A DNA stretch of 64,000 nucleotides from Prevotellaceae bacterium (GCA_021772015.1 JAETNS010000011.1:1-64000), one strand, 5' to 3'. Shown: positions 45,158-55,011, counted from the stretch's first letter. Translations and numbers: made by a program. The notes: a model not told the origin generated them from the letters alone.

Positions 45158-46945
45158 TTACATCCTTTCGGGGACGTGGATTCCCAAGAGGCCCATCGCC
45201 TGCTTGACTGTCCGGGCGACTGACTTGCAGAGGGCGAGCCGGAGGGAGCGGACGGCGGGATTCTCCTCTTTGAGGATTGAGTAGTCGTGGTAGAACTGGT
45301 TGTATTGTTTTACGAGTTCGTAAGCGTAGTTGGCGATCAGGGCCGGGGAGTAGCTGCGGCCTGCCTCCTCGACTGTCGCGGGGAAGTCGGACAGGGTCTG
45401 GATCAGGGCGATCTCCTTTTCGTTGGGAATGACCGCCGCGTAATCGCCGATCTCGTAGCCCAGTTCCTCGGCCTTGCGCAGCACTGACCTGATGCGGGCA
45501 TAGGTGTACTGTATGAAGGGGCCGGTGTTGCCGTTGAAGTCGATCGATTCGGCGGGGTTGAACATCATGTTCTTGCGCGGATCGACTTTGAGAAGGAAGT
45601 ATTTCAATGCTCCCATACCGACGGTCTCCGAGATCTCGTCTATCTCGGCGGTGGGCAATCCGTCGGTCTTCCCGAGCTGGGCCGAGACTTCGCGGGCATT
45701 GGAAACCATCTCCTCCATCAGGTCGTCGGCATCTACCACGGTGCCTTCGCGGCTCTTCATCTTTCCCTGGGGCAGCTCTACCATTCCATAAGAGAAATGG
45801 ACGAGGTCTTTGCCCCATTTGAATCCGAGGCGGTCAAGCAACAGTGACAACACCTGGAAATGGTAGTTTTGTTCATTGCCGACCACATATATCATCTTGT
45901 CGATGGGGAAATCGCGGAAACGGAGCTTGGCTGTGCCGATATCCTGGGTCATGTAGACGGATGTGCCGTCGGAACGGAGCAAGAGCTTGTTGTCGAGCCC
46001 CGCGTCCGTAAGGTCAGCCCAGACGGATCCATCCTCCTTGCGGTACATGATCCCCTTTTCGAGCCCTTCGAGCACCTTCTCTTTACCTTCGAGATAGGTT
46101 TGCGACTCATAATATATCTTGTCGAAGTCGACACCCATGCGCTTGTATGTTATGTCGAATCCGTCGTACACCCATTGGTTCATGGTCTCCCACAGCCGGC
46201 GCACCTCCGGGTCTTTCTGCTCCCATTTGCGGAGCATCTCGCGGGCTTCGGCCATGAGGGGGGAGGCCGCTTTCGCCTCCTCCTCGCTCATACCTTTCTC
46301 CATAAGAGCCTTGACCTCTTCGCGGAAATGCTTGTCGAAGAGGACGTAGAAGTCACCGATGAGGTGGTCTCCCTTTTTGCCGGTCGACTCCGGGGTAGCT
46401 CCTTTTCCCCACTTCTGCCAGGCGAGCATCGACTTGCAGATATGTATGCCTCGGTCATTGACGATATTGGTCTTGACGACTTTGTTGCCGCAGGCTTTCA
46501 GGATCAATGACAGAGAGTATCCGAGGAGGTTGTTGCGGACATGGCCAAGGTGGAGGGGCTTGTTGGTGTTGGGAGAGGAGTACTCGACCATCACGAGCGG
46601 GCTGTTGTCATCGGCTTCCTTGAACCCGAAATTGTCATCGGCGACGATGTGTTCCAGCACTGAATTCCAGTATGTCGGTTGTATGACGATGTTGAGGAAG
46701 CCTTTGACGGCGTTGAAACGGTCAACAGCCGGCTCGTTGTCGACCAGCCAGTTGCCTATCTCCGTGGCCACCGCGTCGGGGGATTTGCGGGCAGCTTTGA
46801 CCCACGGGAAGACCACAACGGTCAGGTTCCCCTCGAACTCCTTGCGGGTTGCCTGGGGAACAATCTGTTCTGCCGGGGTGTCTACCCCGTATAGCTCCTT
46901 TACTGCGCGAGATACGCCTTGTGATATGATGCTGTCAAGTGACAT
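45158..46945 (-). CDS. argS: Arginyl-tRNA synthetase
   Basis: ArgS charges tRNA-Arg. The 595-residue class I enzyme has the N-terminal Add-1 domain, the HIGH-type signature EYSSPNTNKPLHLGHVRNNL (HLGH), the MSK-like site KMKSREGTVVDADDLMEEM, and the C-terminal anticodon domain ending VKQAMGLLGIHVPERM. It lies 23 nt before the Bax1-I gene and starts the unit; its -7 box is at 47020-47027. Confidence 0.97.
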   Translation of the reverse strand: MSLDSIISQGVSRAVKELYGVDTPAEQIVPQATRKEFEGNLTVVVFPWVKAARKSPDAVATEIGNWLVDNEPAVDRFNAVKGFLNIVIQPTYWNSVLEHIVADDNFGFKEADDNSPLVMVEYSSPNTNKPLHLGHVRNNLLGYSLSLILKACGNKVVKTNIVNDRGIHICKSMLAWQKWGKGATPESTGKKGDHLIGDFYVLFDKHFREEVKALMEKGMSEEEAKAASPLMAEAREMLRKWEQKDPEVRRLWETMNQWVYDGFDITYKRMGVDFDKIYYESQTYLEGKEKVLEGLEKGIMYRKEDGSVWADLTDAGLDNKLLLRSDGTSVYMTQDIGTAKLRFRDFPIDKMIYVVGNEQNYHFQVLSLLLDRLGFKWGKDLVHFSYGMVELPQGKMKSREGTVVDADDLMEEMVSNAREVSAQLGKTDGLPTAEIDEISETVGMGALKYFLLKVDPRKNMMFNPAESIDFNGNTGPFIQYTYARIRSVLRKAEELGYEIGDYAAVIPNEKEIALIQTLSDFPATVEEAGRSYSPALIANYAYELVKQYNQFYHDYSILKEENPAVRSLRLALCKSVARTVKQAMGLLGIHVPERM

Positions 46946-47019
46946 GTCTTTTGTTGGATGAGATGTTGAGTTGTCGGGCCGGCCGCGCTGATGTCGCGAG
47001 ACAGGCGTGTTTAGAGGCG

Positions 47020-47027
47020 CAAAGTTA
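47020..47027 (-). promoter_or_regulatory. argS promoter -7 box
   Basis: TAACTTTG on the minus strand, 75 nt before the argS start. It lies back to back with the promoter of the nuclease gene (47059-47088). No clear -33 TTG. Confidence 0.5.
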
Positions 47028-47058
47028 CTGATTTTACGCGAAAAATCCTTGCTGACGC

Positions 47059-47088
47059 TTGTTAATCTTGTCTAAATCACTAACTTTG
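47059..47088 (+). promoter_or_regulatory. Promoter of the nuclease-kinase operon
   Basis: TTG (47059-47061) and TAACTTTG (47081-47088) are 19 nt apart. Transcription would start near 47094, 48 nt before the nuclease ATG. Confidence 0.75.
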
Positions 47089-47141
47089 CAGTATAATAAC
47101 AGGCTAATAGGCCGATTATCTTAACCATAAGCGTAAAAACC

Positions 47142-47960
47142 ATGACAAATATCCTTAGGCGCATTATATTCGCGGCGGCAGCCATCTCCGTGTCATTTTC
47201 CGCATTGGGCTGGGGCCAGAAAGGCCATGACGTGACCGCCTGTATCGCCGAACGCCATCTGACTCCCGCGACAAAAGCTGCTGTTGATTCCATCTTCGAG
47301 GGACGCAGCCTGGTCTATTGGGCCAACTGGCTCGACAATGCCAGCCATACGCCCGAATATGCCTATACCAAGACCTGGCATTATCGCAACGTCGATGCTG
47401 ACAAGACATATTTCACGCAGCCTAAGAATCCGGATGGAGATGTTGTGGAGGGGATAAGGTTCTCGATACGGGTGCTTGCCGACCCTGCGCAGACTCCCGC
47501 CAACAAGACTCTCGCGCTGAAGATTTTGACCCATCTTCTTGGCGACCTGCATCAGCCGATGCATCTGGGGCATGCCACAGATATGGGAGGCAACCGCGTA
47601 GGGGTGAAGTATTTCGGAAGGGATATGAACCTTCATGGTGTATGGGACACGAACCTTGTGGAGTCGGCTCACCGCTGGAGCTACACCGAATGGGCAGACC
47701 AGCTCGACCGCCTTTCTCCCGGTCAGGAAACACTGCTGCTTTCCGGCAATATCGACGATTGGGCCCAACGGAAGGTCGAGGATGCCGCTGCGGTCTATGA
47801 GGCGACTCCGGAAGGCTCCAAGATCAGCTACAATGAAGTGGCGAAATGGGCACCGATGATAGAGGATTCTTTCTTGGCCGGCGGTTTGCGGCTGGCCCAT
47901 ATCCTGAATTCCATTTTCGATCCGACTTATCCCTGGCGACGTTCGGCCACATCATTCTGA
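47142..47960 (+). CDS. S1/P1 nuclease, exported
   Basis: These zinc enzymes cut single-stranded nucleic acids and remove 3' phosphates. The 272 residues have a signal peptide that would be cleaved before Trp24, whose free amino end is a zinc ligand in the family. All other ligands are visible: His29 (WGQKGHD), Asp in NWLDNASH, His in KTWHYRNVD, the pair in LTHLLGDLHQPMHLG and the pair in NLHGVWDTNLVE. The enzyme should be active in the periplasm or outside. First gene of a plus-strand run, 31 nt before the kinase. Confidence 0.93.
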   Translation: MTNILRRIIFAAAAISVSFSALGWGQKGHDVTACIAERHLTPATKAAVDSIFEGRSLVYWANWLDNASHTPEYAYTKTWHYRNVDADKTYFTQPKNPDGDVVEGIRFSIRVLADPAQTPANKTLALKILTHLLGDLHQPMHLGHATDMGGNRVGVKYFGRDMNLHGVWDTNLVESAHRWSYTEWADQLDRLSPGQETLLLSGNIDDWAQRKVEDAAAVYEATPEGSKISYNEVAKWAPMIEDSFLAGGLRLAHILNSIFDPTYPWRRSATSF

Positions 47961-47991
47961 ACCGTTAACAATCTCTAAGACCAAATTGCAT

Positions 47992-49536
47992 ATGGAGGCG
48001 GAAAGCTGTACATTGAAAGCCGGAGCATTGCTTGTCAGCGGGAAACGCAACTACAAGGTAGTATGTGTGCTGGGATCCGGTGGTTTTGGTGTGACCTATC
48101 TGGCCAAAGGCCATGTAAAGGTCGACAACGTGATGGTGGAAGGGCTTTTCGCGGTAAAGGAGATGTTTCCCCGCGACTTCTCACGGCGTGTCGGCCCCGC
48201 GGTGGTTCCCGATCCCGACAAGACTGCGGATTTTGCCAAATGCAAGGATGATTTCATTTTGGAGGCCACCCGCTTGCAGAAAATCGGGACGCTCCACGAC
48301 AACATAGTGAAGGTAAATGAGATCTTCGAGGCGAACGGCACAGCCTACTATGTGATGCAGCATGTCAATGGGGAGTCGCTTCTGGACTACGTCGCGAAAT
48401 ACGGAGCGCTTGACCCGGATTTCGCGGTGAATCTGCTGATCCCGATATTGAGCGCGGTCGAGTTCCTTCATGATAACCGCATCAATCATTTCGACATCAA
48501 ACCGGACAACATAATGCTCCAGGGGGTCGACGACGGCATAATGCCTGTGCTGATAGATTTCGGCCTCAGTATCCATTACAAGAAAGGGGGCGGCAAGACA
48601 ACTCCAAGGTCATTCCTCGGATTGTCTGAAGGTTACGCTCCAGTGGAGCAATATGCCGAGATCGATCATTTCTCCCCGCAGACCGATGTCTATGCGTTGG
48701 CGGCGACCCTCTGTTACATGCTGACAGGGGAAGCTCCTTCTCCCGCTCCGGCTTTGAAGCTCCAGCAACTGAGGGAGCGTCTTTTGCAGGTCGCGCCGGG
48801 GCATATGGCCGATGCGATATGCCGGGCCATGGACAAGACGGAAGAGACGCGCACACCGTCAGTGTCACGCTTCCGGCAGGAACTCGCCGGGGAGATATTG
48901 GAAGTTGAACCTGACAATGGTCCTGACCTTGAAAAGGGCCGTATCGGCGGGAATTTATGGGGCAATGATCGCCGTGGCGTTGATGCTGTGTCACATGGAC
49001 AGCGCAAGAAATCCCTCATGTGGATCCTGGCAGGGATCGCAGCCGGGGCCATAGTGGCCGGAATGTTTGTCCTCATGAAGATCCTCCCAGGACAAGAAGA
49101 TTCACAAGGCGAGCCGGAAGTGACCCTTGAGACGACAGAAGTTGCTGTGGAGCAAACCGAGACTCCTTCGGTTCAATCGGTACAGACAGAGCCGTCAGTG
49201 GCGGATGCGCCGCAACAAGTCCAACAGCAGACATCCTCCGCTTCCTCCTCTTCCTCTGTGTCGTCCACCTCTGACACACCATCCTCCCCTCCACAGTCTC
49301 AGGTGACCACCGGCTCTGTAAGTGTCGGCAACGGGACATATTCCGGAAAACTGCGGGGTGGGAAGCCTCATGGTAAAGGACGTGTGGTCTATCATGCCGA
49401 GGGACGCGTCGCCCCGACAGTATCAGATATCGCATATCCGGGGTATACCTTGGAAGGATATTGGACTGACGGATTGCTGGAATCCGGGCAGCTTTACGAC
49501 GAATCCGGCCGGAAGATCAAGACTATAATCCCATGA
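47992..49536 (+). CDS. Transmembrane Ser/Thr protein kinase with MORN-like outer domain
   Basis: The 514-residue protein has a Hanks-type kinase domain at about 20-300: Gly loop LGSGGFG (27-33), ATP Lys56 (FAVKEMF), catalytic HFD at 166-168 in place of HRD, Asn173, and DFG at 189-191. SEGYAPVEQY takes the place of APE. A membrane helix lies at 341-365. Outside the membrane come a Gln/Ser/Thr-rich linker (about 370-450) and a MORN-like part (YSGKLRGGKPHGKGRVVY, YTLEGYWTDGLLESGQLY). The start at 47992 is the first ATG. Its stop overlaps the next gene by 4 nt. No PASTA domain is present. The signal sensed is unknown. Confidence 0.88.
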   Translation: MEAESCTLKAGALLVSGKRNYKVVCVLGSGGFGVTYLAKGHVKVDNVMVEGLFAVKEMFPRDFSRRVGPAVVPDPDKTADFAKCKDDFILEATRLQKIGTLHDNIVKVNEIFEANGTAYYVMQHVNGESLLDYVAKYGALDPDFAVNLLIPILSAVEFLHDNRINHFDIKPDNIMLQGVDDGIMPVLIDFGLSIHYKKGGGKTTPRSFLGLSEGYAPVEQYAEIDHFSPQTDVYALAATLCYMLTGEAPSPAPALKLQQLRERLLQVAPGHMADAICRAMDKTEETRTPSVSRFRQELAGEILEVEPDNGPDLEKGRIGGNLWGNDRRGVDAVSHGQRKKSLMWILAGIAAGAIVAGMFVLMKILPGQEDSQGEPEVTLETTEVAVEQTETPSVQSVQTEPSVADAPQQVQQQTSSASSSSSVSSTSDTPSSPPQSQVTTGSVSVGNGTYSGKLRGGKPHGKGRVVYHAEGRVAPTVSDIAYPGYTLEGYWTDGLLESGQLYDESGRKIKTIIP

Positions 49537-50264
49537 CAAAATTCTCTCCCATGAGACAAAAAATCATATTGTTGATACTGGCGGCCTTTCTGGGCGCGTA
49601 TGAGACAGTGGCTCAGTCTGTCAGGTCGGAACGCTCTGATATGGAGACCCGTTTTATCGAGCGGTTGAAGTCCTGGCCCGGAACCACAATGGATGACTGG
49701 GAGGTCGATATCTCCGAGGCGGCCACATACAAAGACTCCATGCTCGTGCTGCCGGGAAAACATTATATCATTCCCCATGTCTCCTCGACAACCTACCACG
49801 CGATTGATGAGGAGGGAGATGTCTTCCCTGTGGTCGATCCTGACCTGCCTGTCGAGAGCCTGGCAAACATATTCCTGCTGCCGCTCGAAGAGGGGCGGGA
49901 AATCCCCCTTGACATAACTTTCCTGACCCATGAATATGGCTCGAAGGCGCGGCTGACCACTACTGTCGACAAGTTCGTCAGCCTATGTCAGGCCGATGGT
50001 TGTGAAGTTTACTTCGGGGTTGAGCGTAATGATCCGGGAAATCTTGTATGCTCGCTATTTCTGTATAACCGCGCGGGAGGGTATGACCACGTGGCCAGAC
50101 TTGACTGCGACCCCGATGAAGTGCTTGGTGCTGACGGCAGGATATTCGCGCGTGTCAGCCTGTATGTCCCGACTGACAATGTAGAGACCCTTTATCAGCA
50201 GCTGCCCGACGGACCGTCATCAGCGAAAAAAGAATTTGACAGACAACAAGGAAATGGAAAATAG
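49533..50264 (+). CDS. Exported protein of unknown function (kinase operon)
   Basis: The 243-residue product has a signal peptide (QKIILLILAAFLGAYETVA, cleaved before QS). The mature part has a Trp-containing start (RLKSWPGTTMDDWEVDISEA), then strands HYIIPHVSSTTYHAIDEEGD, an acidic middle and VYFGVERNDPGNLVCSLFLY. No family is recognised. It overlaps the kinase stop by 4 nt and the next gene by 11 nt, so the three are translated together. A role as the kinase's periplasmic partner is possible. Confidence 0.7.
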   Translation: MTKFSPMRQKIILLILAAFLGAYETVAQSVRSERSDMETRFIERLKSWPGTTMDDWEVDISEAATYKDSMLVLPGKHYIIPHVSSTTYHAIDEEGDVFPVVDPDLPVESLANIFLLPLEEGREIPLDITFLTHEYGSKARLTTTVDKFVSLCQADGCEVYFGVERNDPGNLVCSLFLYNRAGGYDHVARLDCDPDEVLGADGRIFARVSLYVPTDNVETLYQQLPDGPSSAKKEFDRQQGNGK

Positions 50265-51111
50265 ATGGATACTGACACTTGTCAGCCTGTTTATCATGAC
50301 ATTGGCCGCAACAGCGACCACTACCGACAGCGAGACGGAGTCTCGCGCGGACCTGATACGCCTCGACGAGGGTTATCTTTTTGCCGAGAGATATTTCGCC
50401 GATCTGGCAGAGACCGATCTTATGGTGATGGAGCAGGATGCCCTCGCTGAATTGACATTGGCCGTAAATGAGGTGAGGAGTCAAGTGAAGAAGCCTGATC
50501 TGACGGTGATGCAGCTTCATCCGCTGGTCGAGCGGATGAATTACAGAAGCGGAAACCGGCGGTGTGTGTTTCTCTTCATTCCGGTTGACAAGGCCATATC
50601 TTTCACTCCCTCGGCGGCGGAAAGTGTGGGGGCGGTTTCTGCCGGTGAAAACGGACCGTCTGTCAACGCTTCCACGGGTAGCGGCGGTGACATGGAAACG
50701 GCATCCACTCAGTCTGTGCCGACAGATTCAACCGCCTCCGGTGCTGTGGCGGTCATACCGGGAGGAGTGAGCGCCGATCCTGCGCCTGTGTCGCCCGGTT
50801 TGCCCGCAGTGGCCGCTTCCCCAGGGGCTATAGAGGTAGCTTCAGGCATAGCCGCCCGCAATGGGTTGATGCTTGGAGAATTGGGGAAACTGCTGCTCAA
50901 ATACCGTGCGGACGGCCGGATAGAGGATTTCGGACAGGTCAGGCCCGGTCATGAGATTCCTGCCGACGCGTTCCTTGTTATTGTCGACCGTTCACTGAAA
51001 GTCGTCTCTATGCTTGCCCCGCATGCAGACGGTGTGCAGCGCGACATGCAGACCGGCGAGATAAAAGATCCAGCATCGTTGCATAATTGCGGGATCGTAT
51101 GGTTCAGATGA
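50254..51111 (+). CDS. Exported protein of unknown function, Ala/Pro/Ser-rich middle
   Basis: The 285-residue product has a signal peptide (ILTLVSLFIMTLAATATT). The N-terminal part to about 105 is helical (EGYLFAERYFADLAETDLMV, TLAVNEVRSQVKKPDL). Residues about 115-200 form a linker rich in Ala, Ser, Pro and Gly. The C-terminal part has GLMLGELGKLLLKYRADGRI and ends ASLHNCGIVWFR. The start at 50254 is the first ATG; a TTG 18 nt upstream is unlikely. It overlaps the preceding gene by 11 nt. No family recognised. Confidence 0.68.
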   Translation: MENRWILTLVSLFIMTLAATATTTDSETESRADLIRLDEGYLFAERYFADLAETDLMVMEQDALAELTLAVNEVRSQVKKPDLTVMQLHPLVERMNYRSGNRRCVFLFIPVDKAISFTPSAAESVGAVSAGENGPSVNASTGSGGDMETASTQSVPTDSTASGAVAVIPGGVSADPAPVSPGLPAVAASPGAIEVASGIAARNGLMLGELGKLLLKYRADGRIEDFGQVRPGHEIPADAFLVIVDRSLKVVSMLAPHADGVQRDMQTGEIKDPASLHNCGIVWFR

Positions 51112-51151
51112 CCGATATGAATTGGTTTGAAATGATTTTGAATAGTTAATT

Positions 51152-52117
51152 ATGAAAAGATATATTACCTGTTTACTGTTATTTTTCATCCTGCTCTCCG
51201 TCAAGGCCGATGTCACATTCCGGTTCGCGGCCCGTACTGTCGAGGCGGGATCAGACAAAGAGGCCATGGAGCGCAATATGTCGGCATTGCTGACAGAGAT
51301 ACATGCCGCCGGGGAGAATGGGCGCGACCTCGATTTTTCCGGCATAGACATTGAGGAGGGGGCTCGCGAGAGACTTGCCTCCTTGTGGTCGAATGTGAGA
51401 TTCACTTGCGACAAACCGCTGTATATCTCCAAATGTCTATATGATTGCCAGGGAGTACAGGTGCGCGGGTTGTTCATAACCATGCATCCTGTGGATGATA
51501 CCTACAGCCAGTCGCTTAACCGCGAACTTACAGTCAGCATGACTCCAAATGGGTTGATAACCGGTGTCCGTCCGGCGATGGAGATCCAGGAGGATGTCAT
51601 GAAAATAATGTCGGAGGGAACGGCAGTCACTGACTTGCGCCAACGTCGCGAGCTGCTGAAATTCGTTGAGGATTTCCGGTGCTACTACAATGAGCGCAAC
51701 CTCGACGCGCTGGAGAAGATTTTCAGTGACAACGCTTTGATCATCACCGGGAGCGTGATCACCAAGGGGAGGCAAGGCACAGAGGCGACCATCCGTGAGG
51801 AAGCACGGGTAAAATACAAGGTCCAGTCCAAGAAGGAATATCTTGAGAACCTTGCCAGAGTCTTCCGTAACAACAGCCGCCTGGATGTCAAATTCGACCG
51901 CATACAGGTGGCCATGAACGGCGCGAAGAAAGATTTCTACGGAGTCACGCTCCATCAGTCATGGACCTCCTCGGGTTACTCCGACGAGGGCTGGCTCTTC
52001 CTTTACTGGGACCTCTCCGATCCTGATCAGCCGAAAATACTGATACGCACATGGCAGGAGGATGATATCGTCCAGCAACAGGGGGTGTTCAATATAAATG
52101 ATTTCTTCATACCATGA
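51152..52117 (+). CDS. Exported protein with NTF2-like domain (kinase operon)
   Basis: The 321-residue product has a signal peptide (KRYITCLLLFFILLSVKA). The first half (about 20-165) has strands and helices (VTFRFAARTVEAGSDKEAME) of no known kind. The second half (about 170-315) looks NTF2/SnoaL-like: FVEDFRCYYNERNLDALEKI, FSDNALIITG, then FYGVTLHQSWTSSGYSDEGW and LFLYWDLSDPDQPKILIRTW. It lies 40 nt after the previous gene on the same strand. The NTF2-like call comes from the pattern only. Confidence 0.68.
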   Translation: MKRYITCLLLFFILLSVKADVTFRFAARTVEAGSDKEAMERNMSALLTEIHAAGENGRDLDFSGIDIEEGARERLASLWSNVRFTCDKPLYISKCLYDCQGVQVRGLFITMHPVDDTYSQSLNRELTVSMTPNGLITGVRPAMEIQEDVMKIMSEGTAVTDLRQRRELLKFVEDFRCYYNERNLDALEKIFSDNALIITGSVITKGRQGTEATIREEARVKYKVQSKKEYLENLARVFRNNSRLDVKFDRIQVAMNGAKKDFYGVTLHQSWTSSGYSDEGWLFLYWDLSDPDQPKILIRTWQEDDIVQQQGVFNINDFFIP

Positions 52118-52185
52118 TCCTGTAAACCTTTCGGGGAGGCGGCTGTTAAAGAAATATAAACCACCTAAAAATCTATTGCCGCCAT

Positions 52186-53484
52186 ATGAAAGGCTATCTG
52201 AATCTGTTAGCGGTTCTGGCCATACTCATGCCAGCCGTAACCGGGGCTCAGGCCCGGAGAAGCAAAGAGTTCAAAGACAAGTATCAGCTCAAGGAGGCTG
52301 TAGTCCTGAGCCGTCACAACATCCGCTCCCCGCTGTCTGACAGCAAGAGTGATCTGGGGCGCATGACACCTCATGAGTGGACGAAATGGAGCGCGGGAAA
52401 GAGCGAGCTTACCTTGCGGGGCGGCGCGTTGGAGACAATGATGGGGCAGTATTTCCGCAAATGGGCGGTGGATGCCGGGCTATTCCCCGAAAACTATGTT
52501 CCGACCGCCGATGACCTCAATGTGATCGCCAACTCGATGCAACGTTGCATCGCCACCGCCCAGTATTTCACTTCCGGGTTCATGCCGGTTGGCGGTGTGA
52601 GGGTCAATCACCGATATACTCCGAGCAAGATGGATCCGTTGTTCAATCCCCAGCTGACCAAGGTCAGCCCGGCATTCGTCGAGGAGGCGATGCGCCAGAT
52701 CAACGCTATGGGAGGAGAGAAGGGTATCGTCGGAATAAATGAGGCGATAACCCCTGATTATGCCTTGATGATGGAGGTGCTCGATATGAAAGACTCCCCG
52801 ATGGCTGTGGAGAAAGATCCCAAACTCAAGGCTGTCGACAATTACAACACCGAGATAGTGCTTGAGAAATGGGCGGAGCCGGCCATGCGGCCAGGATCCG
52901 CGCTTAAGGAGCTTAATGCCGCCAGTGATGCGTTCATCCTTCAGTATTACGAGGAGCCGGATTCTGTGAAGGCTGCCTTCGGCCACAATCTGACACGCGA
53001 CCAGTGGGCGCAGCTGGCCCACGTCAAGGACACATATCAGGATGTGCTTTTCACGGCTCCTATTGTCGCCGTCAATGTCGCCCGGCCATTGATACAGTAC
53101 ATGTATGACGAGTTACGTTCTCCCGACCGCAAATTCACATTCCTCGTCGGACATGACAGCAACCTGTCGAGCGTCGCCACGGCCCTCGGAGTCGAGGAGT
53201 ATGAGCTTCCCGACGCGATAGAGAAGAAAACCCCCATCGGATCCAAGATCGTGGTGGAGAAGTTTGTCGGACCTGACGGAGAGGAATATGCCGACATAAA
53301 CATCGTATATCAGACCATCGACCAGCTCCGCAACATGGAATTGCTCGGCCTTGACAATCCTCCAATGGTTTATCCGCTCTCACTCAAGGGCTTGGAGAAG
53401 AATGCCGACGGGCTTTACCGCATGGCTGATGTCGCCTCACGTTTCGAGCAGGCTCTCATGGCCTATGAGGAGATCCCGGATTAG
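52186..53484 (+). CDS. Histidine phosphatase superfamily (acid phosphatase/phytase clade 2), exported
   Basis: These enzymes remove phosphate from small molecules such as inositol phosphates or sugar phosphates through a phospho-histidine. The 432 residues have a signal peptide (to about QA, residue 23). The catalytic motif is SRHNIRSPL at 42-50, with Asn in place of the Gly of RHGxRxP. The proton-donor motif is LVGHDSNLSS near 320. NSMQRCIATAQYFTSGFMP is another typical segment. It is co-directional with the kinase operon, 68 nt downstream; whether it is in the same transcript is not clear. Confidence 0.88.
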   Translation: MKGYLNLLAVLAILMPAVTGAQARRSKEFKDKYQLKEAVVLSRHNIRSPLSDSKSDLGRMTPHEWTKWSAGKSELTLRGGALETMMGQYFRKWAVDAGLFPENYVPTADDLNVIANSMQRCIATAQYFTSGFMPVGGVRVNHRYTPSKMDPLFNPQLTKVSPAFVEEAMRQINAMGGEKGIVGINEAITPDYALMMEVLDMKDSPMAVEKDPKLKAVDNYNTEIVLEKWAEPAMRPGSALKELNAASDAFILQYYEEPDSVKAAFGHNLTRDQWAQLAHVKDTYQDVLFTAPIVAVNVARPLIQYMYDELRSPDRKFTFLVGHDSNLSSVATALGVEEYELPDAIEKKTPIGSKIVVEKFVGPDGEEYADINIVYQTIDQLRNMELLGLDNPPMVYPLSLKGLEKNADGLYRMADVASRFEQALMAYEEIPD

Positions 53485-53502
53485 GCCGGTTTGGGGAAGC
53501 TT

Positions 53503-53592
53503 GGGAATTATGGGAGCTATGGGAGGACCGGGAATTATGGGGGTTGTGGGAGTTGTGGGAAGGCCGGGAGTTATGAGAGTTGTGGGAGGACT
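53503..53592 (+). repeat. Ten tandem 9-bp repeats (GGGAnTTAT type)
   Basis: Ten units of exactly 9 bp, each beginning ggga (two variants begin gggg or gaga), run head to tail, for example gggaattat, gggagctat, gggagttgt. It lies just after the phosphatase stop. The inverted form of the same unit follows at 53621-53706. Confidence 0.85.
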
Positions 53593-53620
53593 GCAAAGAG
53601 GGCGCCGGATATTAGCCTTG

Positions 53621-53706
53621 CATAATTCCCATTACTCCCAGGCTTCCAATATAACTCCCATGAGCCCTCCCATGAGCCATAACTCCCATAACCCATAATT
53701 CCCGGC
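53621..53706 (+). repeat. Inverted, irregular copies of the 9-bp unit
   Basis: Units such as cataattccc, attactccc and ataactccc are reverse complements of the repeats at 53503-53592, with irregular spacing. Together the two blocks could fold into a long imperfect hairpin. No gene lies in this 303-nt gap. Confidence 0.75.
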
Positions 53707-53719
53707 CCGATAATGAAAG

Positions 53720-53750
53720 CTCCCCCTCGGATCAAAGATCCGAGGGGGAG
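53720..53750. terminator. Bidirectional terminator between the phosphatase gene and gapA
   Basis: A perfect 14-bp stem (53720-53733 with 53737-53750, loop aaa) is GC-rich and lies 37 nt past the gapA stop on the minus strand. A T4 run lies a few bases after it on the plus strand. It probably serves both convergent genes. Confidence 0.8.
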
Positions 53751-53787
53751 TCGGGCTTTTACAGCCTGATCAGTTGAATGTCACTGA

Positions 53788-54816
<1,029 letters not shown>

Positions 54817-54857
54817 CTATTTGGTAAAATGTTGTAAGTCTTTCAAAATCAGATAGC

Positions 54858-54903
54858 AGCCCAAAGGCATCCGGCAGCTTGGAGCCGGAACGCTTTTTGG
54901 GCT
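54858..54903 (-). ncRNA. 5'-terminal stem-loop of the gapA leader
   Basis: agcccaaa (54858-54865) pairs with tttgggct (54896-54903), and ccggc (54871-54875) with gccgg (54884-54888). With the -7 box at 54907-54914, transcription would start at about 54901, so the stem would stand at the very 5' end of the mRNA, where such stems can protect from decay. Confidence 0.5.
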
Positions 54904-54906
54904 GTG

Positions 54907-54914
54907 CAAAGTTA
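54907..54914 (-). promoter_or_regulatory. gapA promoter -7 box
   Basis: TAACTTTG on the minus strand matches the consensus, 112 nt before the start codon. A TTG at -33 is not seen. Confidence 0.55.
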
Positions 54915-55011
54915 GTAAATTTTTTATAAATGGTCATAAAACGCACCTGTTTTTTCGGTCAATTCAAGAAAAATTTCTTTAATTGGCCGATGTCACTCCG
55001 GAGTCGGAGAA

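Noticed and set aside
45135-45818. N-terminal extension of the Bax1-I gene into argS
   Set aside because: The extra residues are Arg/Pro/Gly-rich, lie over argS in another frame, and end at the true start MNYLNN at 45134.
53351-53698. Gly/Val/Met-rich open frame over the 9-bp repeats
   Set aside because: A 9-bp repeat stays open in frame by nature; it overlaps the end of the phosphatase gene and has no start signal.
53503-53706. CRISPR array
   Set aside because: Units are 9 bp and lie without spacers; no cas genes are near. No CRISPR array was seen elsewhere in the window.
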